From contig JBIIYQ010000009.1 of assembly GCA_044346745.1 (NCBI GenBank), positions 1 through 40,587 on the forward strand: 40,587 nucleotides of DNA, read 5' to 3'. Below are positions 8,085 through 15,926 of this stretch, in pieces. The position numbers were made by a program, and so were the translations under genes. The stretch's first letter is position 1, and the number at the start of each line of letters is the position of its first letter. The notes below the pieces were generated by a model. It was not told the origin of the DNA. It saw only the letters and a program-made list of their open reading frames with translations, and ran no database searches. Origin of the DNA: UKL13-2 sp044346745. GTDB lineage: Bacteria > Pseudomonadota > Gammaproteobacteria > Burkholderiales > Usitatibacteraceae.

Positions 8085-8708
8085 ATGTCTAACGCCACTC
8101 ACATCATCTCCACGCCGGAACAGTTGGCCGCCTTATCCGGGCCACTTGCCGATGCGTCGATCAAAAAAGAGACCGACTACGTCCACTCGCTCTACGCGGA
8201 AATCATTGCCGCGTCACCATTTCTGACCATGGCGACGTTCGGGCCGAACGGGCTCGATGTTTCCCCGCGCGGCGACGCTCCCGGCTTTGTGCGATTACAG
8301 GACCCAAGGACGCTGCTGTTGCCCGAACGACGCGGCAACAACCGCATCGACTCGCTGCGTAATCTGATCCATGATCCGCGAATCGCGCTGTTGTTTATGG
8401 TGCCGGGTGTCGGCGAAACGCTGCGCGTGCGTGGCACCGCCAAGATCAGTGTGGCTCCTGATTTAGTTGCGCAGTTTTTAGTGGACGGCAAACCACCCAA
8501 GTGTGTGTTGGTCATCTCAGTGGAAAAGGTTTTCTTCCAATGCGCCCGCGCGATTCAACGTTCTGCGTTGTGGGCGAATCGCGATCCTGCCGCACCGCGT
8601 CCGGTGCCCACAGCCGGCGCGATTCTCGCCGCCATCACGGCGGGGGACTTTGATGGCGAGTCCTATGATCGGGAACTGCCCGCGCGACAAAAGGCGACAC
8701 TGTACTAG
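8085..8708 (+). CDS. Pyridoxamine 5'-phosphate oxidase-fold flavoprotein (MSMEG_1061-like)
   Basis: This 207-aa cytoplasmic protein has the split-barrel FMN-binding fold. Landmarks are DVSPRGD at residues 58-64, ERRGNNRIDS at 81-90 and ETLRVRG at 111-117, which match the MSMEG_1061-type branch of the PPOX superfamily rather than true PdxH. These proteins are thought to be FMN- or F420-linked reductases of unknown substrate, so calling it a vitamin B6 enzyme would go too far. It follows tyrS by 33 bp on the same strand and may be cotranscribed with it. A perfect 7-bp hairpin begins four bases after its stop. Confidence 0.82.
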   Translation: MSNATHIISTPEQLAALSGPLADASIKKETDYVHSLYAEIIAASPFLTMATFGPNGLDVSPRGDAPGFVRLQDPRTLLLPERRGNNRIDSLRNLIHDPRIALLFMVPGVGETLRVRGTAKISVAPDLVAQFLVDGKPPKCVLVISVEKVFFQCARAIQRSALWANRDPAAPRPVPTAGAILAAITAGDFDGESYDRELPARQKATLY

Positions 8709-8711
8709 TCA

Positions 8712-8732
8712 CACAAGCTCACGTCGCTTGTG
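8712..8732 (+). terminator. Hairpin after the PPOX-fold gene
   Basis: CACAAGC (8712-8718) and GCTTGTG (8726-8732) pair perfectly around a 7-base loop, four bases after the stop. No T-tract follows, so intrinsic termination is doubtful. Confidence 0.3.
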
Positions 8733-8794
8733 ACAAACGCTTGGGGTCGGTTAGAGTGAAGTTCCCCTCGTTTCGTCGTGACTCGGCACCTCAT

Positions 8795-10381
8795 ATGCGG
8801 TTTCTTCATCTGTTGTTGCTCGCCACTGTGTTTGCCATCAGTCTTGGCCAGCCGCCTGCTAGCGCAAAAACGCTGCGCGTCTCGTTGTCCGACGATGCCA
8901 CCACGCTTGACCCGCACGTCGCGAACCTGGCGATTAACAACCGCCTGCTGAACAACATCTACGAAGGCTTGGTCACGCGCGACAAGGACTTCAATATCGT
9001 GCCGGCATTGGCGGTCTCTTGGAGCCAGCCAGATGCGAAGACCTGGCGCTTTAAGCTGCGGCCAAATGTGAAGTTTCATGATGGCTCAACTTTCACCGCA
9101 GAAGACGTGGTGTTTTCGGTTGGCAGGGCGTTGCACCCGCTGTCCAGCATGAAATGGACCGCACAAGGGATGGCATCGGCAAAACGTATTGACGATTTGA
9201 CGGTGGACCTGGTGATGGCGGAACCCAACCCCGTCTTGTTACTCCATCTGATTAATTTGCGGATCATGTCCAAGTCATGGAGTAGCAAGAACAACGTGTT
9301 GACGCCACAAAACTACGGCGAGAAAGAAGAAACGTTTGCAGCGCGCAACACCAATGGCACCGGTCCATTTATGGTGACTTCACGTCAGCCCGACTTAAAG
9401 ACCGTGTTGGTTGAACACAAGGAATGGTGGAATCGGCAGGCGAGTGACCGTGGCAATCTCACTGGTGTTGAATGGATACCGATCAAACAAAACAGTACGC
9501 GGATGGCCGCATTGCTGTCGGGCTCGGTCGACTTTGTCGCCGATCCACCCGTGCAGGACCGCGAACGTTTTAAGACTACGGTCGGCATGAAGCTGCAAGT
9601 CACCAGCGAAGCGCGTACGGTTTTTTTTGGGATGGATCAGTTTCGTGATGAACTGTTGTATGGCAATGTCAAAGGCAAAAATCCGTTCAGGGATTTGCGG
9701 GTGCGCCAAGCCATGGCGCATGCGATCGACGCCGATCTGATCGTCAACAAGGTCATGCGCGGCTACGGTCGCCCGACTGCACTCATCATCGGCAAGGAAG
9801 TGCAGGGCTACGCGGCCGACTTGGATCGTCGCTTGCCGGTTGATCTGCCGCGCGCCAAAAAGCTGCTGGCTGAGGCCGGGTACCCCAACGGTTTTGAGAC
9901 GACGGCAGATTGCCTGAATCAAACGCCATTTGCAGAGGTCTGTCAGGCAGTTGCCCCGCAACTTGCAGCCATTGGTATCAAACTCAAGCTGAACATGGTG
10001 TCGTTTACGAATATTTTTCAGCAGCTGGACAAATACGATACCTCGATGTACATCATGGGTTACGCGGCATCAACACTTGACGCCTACCAGGTCTTGCAGG
10101 CGCAGATGCAAAGTGTGGGCGCGCGGGGCGCCGGTACCCCTGAGTCGAATTGGGGGCGTTACAACAATCCCAAGATTGAAGCACTGCTGCCGCGTATTCG
10201 TATGGAGCAAGACACCGGCAAACGTAATGCGATGATTCGCGAGGCGCTGTTGATTCAGCGTGACGACATGATGGTGCTGCCGATATTTCAGGCCGCTGTC
10301 GCGTGGGCGATGCGCAAGAATGTGGATGCGCCTTACGTGCCGAACAATCTGCCGTATTGGTATCGCTTCCGCATTAACTGA
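8795..10381 (+). CDS. ABC transporter substrate-binding protein, family 5 (peptide type), paralogue 2
   Basis: The ATG at 8795 gives 528 aa beginning with a normal signal peptide (MRFLHLLLLATVFAISLGQ, cleaved near ASAK). The frame extends upstream to 8741, but that would bury the signal peptide and make it longer than its paralogue. The mature protein follows the SBP_bac_5 pattern and matches the gene at 4147-5724 almost block for block, including RFKLRPNVKFHDGS, IGKEVQGY-ADLD, AKKLLAEAGYPNGFE and the last ~40 residues. As with paralogue 1, no permease or ATPase genes are linked. The pair probably arose by duplication; they flank tyrS and its neighbours rather than lying in tandem. Confidence 0.9.
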   Translation: MRFLHLLLLATVFAISLGQPPASAKTLRVSLSDDATTLDPHVANLAINNRLLNNIYEGLVTRDKDFNIVPALAVSWSQPDAKTWRFKLRPNVKFHDGSTFTAEDVVFSVGRALHPLSSMKWTAQGMASAKRIDDLTVDLVMAEPNPVLLLHLINLRIMSKSWSSKNNVLTPQNYGEKEETFAARNTNGTGPFMVTSRQPDLKTVLVEHKEWWNRQASDRGNLTGVEWIPIKQNSTRMAALLSGSVDFVADPPVQDRERFKTTVGMKLQVTSEARTVFFGMDQFRDELLYGNVKGKNPFRDLRVRQAMAHAIDADLIVNKVMRGYGRPTALIIGKEVQGYAADLDRRLPVDLPRAKKLLAEAGYPNGFETTADCLNQTPFAEVCQAVAPQLAAIGIKLKLNMVSFTNIFQQLDKYDTSMYIMGYAASTLDAYQVLQAQMQSVGARGAGTPESNWGRYNNPKIEALLPRIRMEQDTGKRNAMIREALLIQRDDMMVLPIFQAAVAWAMRKNVDAPYVPNNLPYWYRFRIN

Positions 10382-10457
10382 TTCGTGTCGACAATCGGGG
10401 GCGTCATGAAGCCCGCCCGGGCGGTTCCCAACGCGTCTCGACTAGCCTGAGCCCGCG

Positions 10458-11501
10458 TTAGGGCCAGATTGCCGCGCCGCCGGGGCCGCGAACTGACTTC
10501 GACCAAGCCTCAGTGATCTTGATGACCGCTGTATCAGGCAACGTCGCGTAGGTGAGGTCACGCATCGCCTCGCGGCCACCCGCCGAGATGCCAAACTGGA
10601 AGAACGAAAGCAGTGCTTTACCGGTCTTTACATCGGCCTGTTTGGTCTTTACCAAAACATAGGATGCGCCAGTGATCGGCCACGCATCGGCCTGTGCCTG
10701 GTTGGTCAAGATTTGATAGAAGCGTGTCTCCGCATCCCATGTCGCCGCGGCGGCGGCGGCAGTGAAGCTGGCGCGGCTTGCGCGAACAAACGCGCCGGAT
10801 TGGTTTTGCAGTAGAACATCCGGGACGTTGGCAGTCATGGCATAAGAAAGCTCAACAAAACCGATCGATCCGGGCAGCATCTTTACGTTTAGCAACACAC
10901 CCTCGTTGCCCTTGCCGCCCAGCCCAATCGGCCAAGACACCGAGGTGCCTTCGCCGACACGTTTTTTCCATTCCTCGCTTACCTGCGAAAGATAGTTGGT
11001 GAACAGAAACGTCGTTCCCGAACTATCGACGCGATGGCGCACGCCGATGTCCATCGCCGGTAGCTTCAACTCAGGATTAATTGCCTGAATGGCTGGGTCG
11101 TTCCACCGGTTAACTTTTCCGAGGTAGATGTCGGCGAGCAGTTTGCCGGTAAGTCTTAGCGCGCCAGCGCCAATGCCCGGTACATTGACAATCGGCACGG
11201 CGCCACCGATCACAGTGGGGAATTGCGTGAGGCCGTTGGCATCTAGGTCTGCGGGCGTCAACGGTCGGTCCGTCGCACCGAAATCGACCAGACCGGCCTG
11301 AATCTGTTTCAAGCCTCCGCCGGAACCGATGGCCTGATAGTCAAGTTGGGTCCCCGACTTGGCTTGGTAGGCTTTTGCCCAAGCGGAATAGGCGGGATAG
11401 GGAAACGTCGCGCCGGCACCGCGGATCTGCTTGACCTGCGCCATCGCAGCAGTGCTGCCGAGTGCCAATAGTATGGAAGTAACCGCCGCAAGTGTTTTCA
11501 T
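10458..11501 (-). CDS. pstS: Phosphate ABC transporter substrate-binding protein PstS
   Basis: The ATG at 11501 gives 347 aa with a signal peptide (residues 1-22, ending AAMAQ). An upstream in-frame start at 11543 would mask the signal peptide. Phosphate-binding landmarks are GAGATFPYP (28-36), GSGGG (59-63), DFGATDRP (73-80) and R157-x-DSSGTT (159-164), all typical of PstS. It should bind inorganic phosphate in the periplasm for the PstCAB importer. pstC, pstA, pstB and phoU are not in the window, so this is an isolated or second copy. A candidate PHO box lies 49 bp upstream. Confidence 0.93.
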   Translation of the reverse strand: MKTLAAVTSILLALGSTAAMAQVKQIRGAGATFPYPAYSAWAKAYQAKSGTQLDYQAIGSGGGLKQIQAGLVDFGATDRPLTPADLDANGLTQFPTVIGGAVPIVNVPGIGAGALRLTGKLLADIYLGKVNRWNDPAIQAINPELKLPAMDIGVRHRVDSSGTTFLFTNYLSQVSEEWKKRVGEGTSVSWPIGLGGKGNEGVLLNVKMLPGSIGFVELSYAMTANVPDVLLQNQSGAFVRASRASFTAAAAAATWDAETRFYQILTNQAQADAWPITGASYVLVKTKQADVKTGKALLSFFQFGISAGGREAMRDLTYATLPDTAVIKITEAWSKSVRGPGGAAIWP

Positions 11502-11549
11502 GCCGGGATTTTGCCTTAAAAGAAAGATTTTTGATGCTGACATCCGTCG

Positions 11550-11567
11550 ATGACCAAATTGTGACGG
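11550..11567 (-). promoter_or_regulatory. Candidate PHO box of pstS
   Basis: On the minus strand, CCGTCACAATTTGGTCAT is two 7-mers separated by 4 bp, matching the PhoB pattern CTGTCAT-N4-CTGTCAT at 10 of 14 positions. It lies 49 bp before the pstS start, a normal place for a PhoB site. Assignment rests on pattern plus the adjacent gene. Confidence 0.45.
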
Positions 11568-11602
11568 TCAAAGCGCGTTACATAAATGCGACGGTGAAAT
11601 TA

Positions 11603-11629
11603 GGTCCCACGCGACGTGCGCCTGGGACC
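11603..11629 (-). terminator. Stem-loop between hsp20 and pstS
   Basis: GGTCCCA (11603-11609) pairs with TGGGACC (11623-11629), continuing after one unpaired base on each side as GCG/CGC around a 5-base loop. It lies 12 bases past the hsp20 stop. On the minus strand it is followed by TAATTTCA, only a weak U-tract. It probably ends or stabilises the hsp20 message and insulates pstS. Confidence 0.45.
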
Positions 11630-11640
11630 GGCATAAGCCG

Positions 11641-12072
11641 TTACTCGATGCGTAATCGTTGCATCCCGCTGCCGACTTGCTTTTTTGGCAAGGTCAGCGT
11701 CAGCACACCATTATCGTATTTGGCTTTTGCCTGCGATTCGTCAACCTCCTGCGGAAGCTGAAACGCCCGCGACACGGAGCCAAAATAACGCTCGCTGCGT
11801 AACACTTTGTCTTCTTTGGTTTGGGTGTCTTCCTGTTTGACTTCCGCGCGCACGGTGACGATGCTGCCCTCAACCGAGACGTGAATGTCGTCCTTGGCCA
11901 CACCGGGAACCTCGGCTTGCACCGTGTAATTGGCACCGTTTTCCTTGACGTCAATTTTGATCTGGGCGGGGCTAGGAAGCCCGTCGCCATGCAGCGGTTT
12001 CACATAGAATCCGGGCGCGACATCCCGGAAGAAATCATCGAACAAGCTGCCGCGAGTCATCAACGAATTCAT
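11641..12072 (-). CDS. Hsp20/alpha-crystallin small heat shock protein
   Basis: The start at 12072 gives 143 aa and sits six bases after a perfect AGGAGG (12084-12079). An in-frame ATG at 12078 abuts that SD and is too close to use. The N-terminus (LFDDFFRDVAPGF) is the usual short helical arm. Residues ~35-130 form the alpha-crystallin domain, with IKIDVKENGANYTVQAEVPG and the closing KYDNGVLTLTLPKK signature, and the C-terminal tail ends RLRIE. It acts as an ATP-independent holdase in the cytoplasm. An FNR-type box upstream suggests induction under low oxygen; no clear sigma-32 promoter was found. Confidence 0.93.
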   Translation of the reverse strand: MNSLMTRGSLFDDFFRDVAPGFYVKPLHGDGLPSPAQIKIDVKENGANYTVQAEVPGVAKDDIHVSVEGSIVTVRAEVKQEDTQTKEDKVLRSERYFGSVSRAFQLPQEVDESQAKAKYDNGVLTLTLPKKQVGSGMQRLRIE

Positions 12073-12164
12073 ATTCATCCTCCTAGGTTTCGATTGCTGT
12101 GGGAACATCCACAATTGGAGGATATGTGCAGGCTGGCAAAACGCAAGTGCAATATCATCGCCAC

Positions 12165-12178
12165 TTGATCTAAGTCAA
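12165..12178 (-). promoter_or_regulatory. FNR/ANR-type box upstream of hsp20
   Basis: TTGATCTAAGTCAA matches the FNR/ANR consensus TTGAT-N4-ATCAA with one mismatch. It is centred about 99 bp before the hsp20 start. It lies between hsp20 and the upstream WS/DGAT gene on the same strand, so hsp20 is the likely target. Confidence 0.55.
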
Positions 12179-12262
12179 GCGTGAGTTCGTGAGCACTTTG
12201 CATCATAGAGGCTCAGAGAGCAGCGTCAAGAAGCGGGCGTGTCTATATTCTTGACTTACGAG

Positions 12263-13705
12263 CTAGGTGGTTATGCCCATTTCGCCAACCGATTGCTCCA
12301 ATTCGCAGAATGCCTCTTCTACGTATTGCGCCAAACGCGGCAGGTTGGGCAAGACGTCAGAGGCGATCAAGCCAAAGAAGAGATCACCTGCATAACTAAA
12401 TAGGGTGACGTTGAGCAGGTTTGACGGTGGCAGTGTGCTGATCGGGTGCATCTCATCCATCTTCGCGCCACGCATATAGAGATGCTCTTTCGGTCCGGCG
12501 ACATTCGAGACCAGTGTGTTGCCCATCGGCGGCATGTTGTCGCTCAGCTTCAACATTTCCGCGATCTGCGCGATCAGCCCGGTGATGATGGTGTACGACT
12601 CGATCGCTTCAGGTGCGACGTTGTCGATCATGGTGCGGACGTTGCGTAACGAGAAGCCGATGTTGCGCAGACGAATGTAAGGATCATCCGTCGGTGGTGA
12701 GAGTTCGACCAAGATGATGCCGATTTTGTTGCCCGCGGTTTTTTCGCCTTCGCGTCGTAAGTTCACCGGCATTTGGATGATGATCGGTCGATCCAGATCC
12801 ACGCCTTGGTCACTCAGGTACCGTCGCAGCGCGCCGTCAACACACGTCAGTGCGATATGGTTCAAGGTCGAACGGGTTCGTTTACGAATCGCTTCCATAC
12901 GGGCCATCGAAATGCCAGCGGTGGCGAACTGGCGGCCGGACGAGACCTGGCCGGTCAGCGGCGTTTTGGCGGTGGTGACAAAGGGCAGGGCGATGGCGTT
13001 TTTGGTCAGCTTGACACTTTCCAAGGCAAGCATAGTGGCGAGACGACTAATGCCCAGCACCCGCCGCGTGGTGCCGCCGAGGCTGCTCCAGCCAGATGCC
13101 ATCAGCGCTTCCGTGCGTTTTTTGCGTAGGCCCGCGTAGGCACTTTGTTTGATGGTCCAGATCGGTGTGATTTTTTTGCTGCGCGCCGTATTTGCCAAGC
13201 CTTCCTCAGTCCAGCGCACCATGGTCACGCCGTCGGCGTAGGCGTGGTGCATTTTTTGGTAGAGCGCAAAACGCCCATCCGCGAGGCCGTCAATCACATA
13301 CACTTCCCACAAGGGGCGGGTGCGGTCGAGCATCGGTTCGTGCAGCTTTGACACAAAGTCGAACAGAACCTGCTGATCACTTTTGGCGGTATTCGCTTGT
13401 TTTGTTTTCTTCGTCGCTTTACTTGGCTTAGTTGGCTTAGGCAGGCGGTGATAGAAGATATGCTGGGTGAGATCCACCGTGTCAGCCGCGCGCCAGCTTG
13501 GCATCGCCGTCATGGTGAAGTTGATGACGAGGTTGAACGGCGCGACCACGTCGGTGAAAGTCAATAGATCGGTGTACAAGTCATGCGCAAAGGTTTCGCC
13601 GCTATTGGCTGGGCGTTTGAACACCAGCAGCCCACCAACGTGTTTGGGGCTGGCTTCTGTTTCCGCGATAAAAAAACCAAGGTCAAGCAGTGAGAGTTTG
13701 CGCAT
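12263..13705 (-). CDS. Wax ester synthase / acyl-CoA:diacylglycerol acyltransferase (WS/DGAT)
   Basis: I place the start at ATG 13705 (480 aa), giving the family-like N-terminus MRKLSLLDLGFFIAETEAS. ATG 13738 is an alternative, and the frame stays open to 13966 but that part reads as non-coding. The catalytic HHxxxDG motif is H153-H-A-Y-A-D158-G159, preceded by R-PLWEVYVIDGL. The C-terminal WES domain holds NVAGPKEHLYMRGA. The enzyme esterifies acyl-CoA with fatty alcohol or diacylglycerol to make storage wax or triacylglycerol on the inner membrane face. A Lys/Thr-rich run (residues ~89-108) appears to be a flexible insert. No fatty acyl reductase lies nearby. Confidence 0.88.
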   Translation of the reverse strand: MRKLSLLDLGFFIAETEASPKHVGGLLVFKRPANSGETFAHDLYTDLLTFTDVVAPFNLVINFTMTAMPSWRAADTVDLTQHIFYHRLPKPTKPSKATKKTKQANTAKSDQQVLFDFVSKLHEPMLDRTRPLWEVYVIDGLADGRFALYQKMHHAYADGVTMVRWTEEGLANTARSKKITPIWTIKQSAYAGLRKKRTEALMASGWSSLGGTTRRVLGISRLATMLALESVKLTKNAIALPFVTTAKTPLTGQVSSGRQFATAGISMARMEAIRKRTRSTLNHIALTCVDGALRRYLSDQGVDLDRPIIIQMPVNLRREGEKTAGNKIGIILVELSPPTDDPYIRLRNIGFSLRNVRTMIDNVAPEAIESYTIITGLIAQIAEMLKLSDNMPPMGNTLVSNVAGPKEHLYMRGAKMDEMHPISTLPPSNLLNVTLFSYAGDLFFGLIASDVLPNLPRLAQYVEEAFCELEQSVGEMGITT

Positions 13706-13804
13706 GATGGTCGGGCTGACGTGTGACAGAAGCCGCATTGTGCGCCAACTGACCGTGGTGAGGGAAATCCACCGTTTCTCGGTGAATACGCCGGGACGCG
13801 TATC

Positions 13805-14104
13805 ATGGGCAACACATTGGGGGTCTATTTGAACTGGTCTGTCGTCTTTGAAGCGGTGCAAAGTATTGCCAGAGGCTCTTCCGATCTGCCGCGTGTGATG
13901 GTCACGCTGCGCAAAGAGGTGATCGCTACCAGCCAACTGCCCGAGGCGGAAAAGGCGGAAATCCACCAGGTGATGGACGGCTTACAAGATGCCAATCTGT
14001 ATGGGCGGATTGCCCTGGTCGGCCGCCTCAAAGAGGTGCTCTCGCGGCATCCGCAGTTCAAGTCACAATCAGCAGAATTTACGATGCGTCGTGACTCGGA
14101 GTAG
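13805..14104 (+). CDS. Small hypothetical protein
   Basis: This 99-aa predicted helical protein has no signal peptide or Cys. The middle is charged (EAEKAEIHQVMDGLQDANLY). It starts 99 bp from, and divergent to, the WS/DGAT gene and ends 57 bp before the peptidase start. No strong Shine-Dalgarno sequence is seen. I do not recognise the family. Amino acid composition looks like a real protein, but coding status is less certain than for its neighbours. Confidence 0.5.
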   Translation: MGNTLGVYLNWSVVFEAVQSIARGSSDLPRVMVTLRKEVIATSQLPEAEKAEIHQVMDGLQDANLYGRIALVGRLKEVLSRHPQFKSQSAEFTMRRDSE

Positions 14105-14161
14105 TTGGGGATTGGGCTAGACTTAGCGTGTGTCTCCACTCAACGCTCGAAGGCAACTCAA

Positions 14162-15820
14162 TTGCGAAAAATCTTGATCACCATTGCCGCGTTAGCGGTC
14201 AGTACCGTTGGCGGCATGACAAGTTTCGCCAGCCTCGCCAACCCCAGTGAAGTCAAAGCTGACAAAGACCGCATCCGGGCGCATGTCAATTTTCTGGCGG
14301 ACGATTTATTGGAAGGCCGCGAAGCCGGCACGCGCGGCTTTGATATCGCGGCGCGTTATGTCGCCGGGCAGTTTTCCCAGATCGGCGTTTTGCCACGCGG
14401 CAATCAATCAGGTCCTGCGAGTTATCTGCAAGCCGTGCCGCTGGCTTCCTCAAAGTTGGACCAAGATTCACCGGTGTTTGAAATCCTCCGAAAGTCCGGC
14501 GTCGAAAAACTCACCTACCTTGATGATTTCACGCTTAGCAGCGGCTTCAGTGAAGACACCACTGATCTGACAGCACCGTTGGTTTACGTTGGTTATGGCA
14601 TCGTCGCACCGCGTTTTGGCATCGACGACTACGCTGAGCTCGACGTCAAAGGCAAGATCGTCGTTCTGTTAGCGGGAGCGCCGACCAGCTTGCCGTCGGA
14701 AGAGGGGGCACACTACTCTGGCGAACACAAACGCGCGGTTGCCGCAGAGCGCGGCGGGGTGGGGATCATCTCATTGCAAACACCACTGTCGGAAAAATCA
14801 TTCGCGTTTGCGCTCGCACGACGTTACGTGCATTGGGTATCAATGACGTGGCTCGATGCGGAAGGCAAACCCGGACGCGAGTTTCCAAGCATCCGCCAGC
14901 GGGCGGGGCTCAGTTTGCCTGCCTCGGAAAAGTTTGTGGCCGCAGCCGGCGCGAAGCTCGACGACTTAATTGCCGCTGCCAACTCAAAACAACCGCCGGC
15001 TCGTTTGGATTTTGGTGTGACGGTTCGAATTTCTAAGAAAAATCAGCGGGCAAAACTCGCCAGCAGCAATGTGGTGGGCGTGATCGAAGGCAGCGACCCG
15101 GTGTTGAAGAATGAGTATGTGGTTTTTAGTGCGCATCTTGATGGCCTTGGTTTGGTGGCGGGCAAGCCGGGGGACAATATCTTTAACGGCGCGATGGATA
15201 ACGCCTCCGGTGTGGCGGTGTTGCTCGAAGCGGCGCGTATGATTGCGCTGCAGCCGAAGAAGCCCAAACGTTCGATACTCTTCATCGCCGTCACTGGAGA
15301 AGAAAAGGGATTGCTCGGTGCCGACTATTTCGCACGCAACCCGACGGTGCCAAAAGGGTCGATGGTCGCAAACGTCAATCTGGATATGCCGGTGCTGACG
15401 TATGACTTTGCTGACGTCATCGCGTTCGGTTCGGAACACTCAACGATGGGGCCGATTGTTAAACGCGCAGTCGACAAACTCGGTGTCCAGCTAACGCCCG
15501 ATCCGTGGCCGGAGAAGCGACTCTTCACACGTTCCGACCATTACATGTTTGTTCGGCAGGGCGTGCCCTCGGTGTTCCTCGTGACGGGTGTGAAATCGAT
15601 GAATAAAAACGAGGACGCCTCGAAGGCGTTTGATAAATTCCTATTGACGCATTACCACCAGTTCACCGACGACACGTCACTGCCGATCAACTACAACGCG
15701 GCGGCGCGGTTTGCGCAAGTGAACTTCAACATCGGGCTGGAAATTGCCAATGCCCCGGCGAAACCTAAATGGAATGCGGGGAATTTTTTTGGTGATACGT
15801 TTGGGAAGCCGACGCCTTAG
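14162..15820 (+). CDS. Secreted M28-family metallopeptidase with PA domain
   Basis: I choose the TTG at 14162, eight bases after GAAGG (14149-14153). It gives 552 aa beginning M-RKILITIAALAVSTVGG, a clean signal peptide. Upstream in-frame codons to 14105 would spoil it. A PA-type insert occupies roughly residues 120-250. The M28 catalytic region has likely zinc ligands and catalytic residues H325 (SAHLDGLG), D346 (GAMDNASG), E380/E381 (TGEEKG), D408 (NVNLDMP) and H460 (RSDHYMF). All five are present, so it should be an active di-zinc amino- or carboxypeptidase in the periplasm or outside. It ends with a 6-bp hairpin (15822-15836) lacking a T-tract. Confidence 0.88.
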   Translation: MRKILITIAALAVSTVGGMTSFASLANPSEVKADKDRIRAHVNFLADDLLEGREAGTRGFDIAARYVAGQFSQIGVLPRGNQSGPASYLQAVPLASSKLDQDSPVFEILRKSGVEKLTYLDDFTLSSGFSEDTTDLTAPLVYVGYGIVAPRFGIDDYAELDVKGKIVVLLAGAPTSLPSEEGAHYSGEHKRAVAAERGGVGIISLQTPLSEKSFAFALARRYVHWVSMTWLDAEGKPGREFPSIRQRAGLSLPASEKFVAAAGAKLDDLIAAANSKQPPARLDFGVTVRISKKNQRAKLASSNVVGVIEGSDPVLKNEYVVFSAHLDGLGLVAGKPGDNIFNGAMDNASGVAVLLEAARMIALQPKKPKRSILFIAVTGEEKGLLGADYFARNPTVPKGSMVANVNLDMPVLTYDFADVIAFGSEHSTMGPIVKRAVDKLGVQLTPDPWPEKRLFTRSDHYMFVRQGVPSVFLVTGVKSMNKNEDASKAFDKFLLTHYHQFTDDTSLPINYNAAARFAQVNFNIGLEIANAPAKPKWNAGNFFGDTFGKPTP

Positions 15821-15926
15821 TGTTGTGAGCCACAACCCGGAGAGGCTGGGCGGAAATAGGCTCTGAGGAAACAACGATCGAGTCCCACTTTAAATGCTGG
15901 GCTTGTCGCGCTTGAGGTCAGGGTCA

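Noticed and set aside
10413..10424. Palindrome CCGCCCGGGCGG as a terminator
   Set aside because: No T-tract on either side and no room for a loop, so it is probably GC-rich chance sequence.
13706..13966. N-terminal extension of the WS/DGAT frame
   Set aside because: The extra residues do not resemble the family, which starts at the MRKLSLLD-type N-terminus, and they overlap the divergent small gene.
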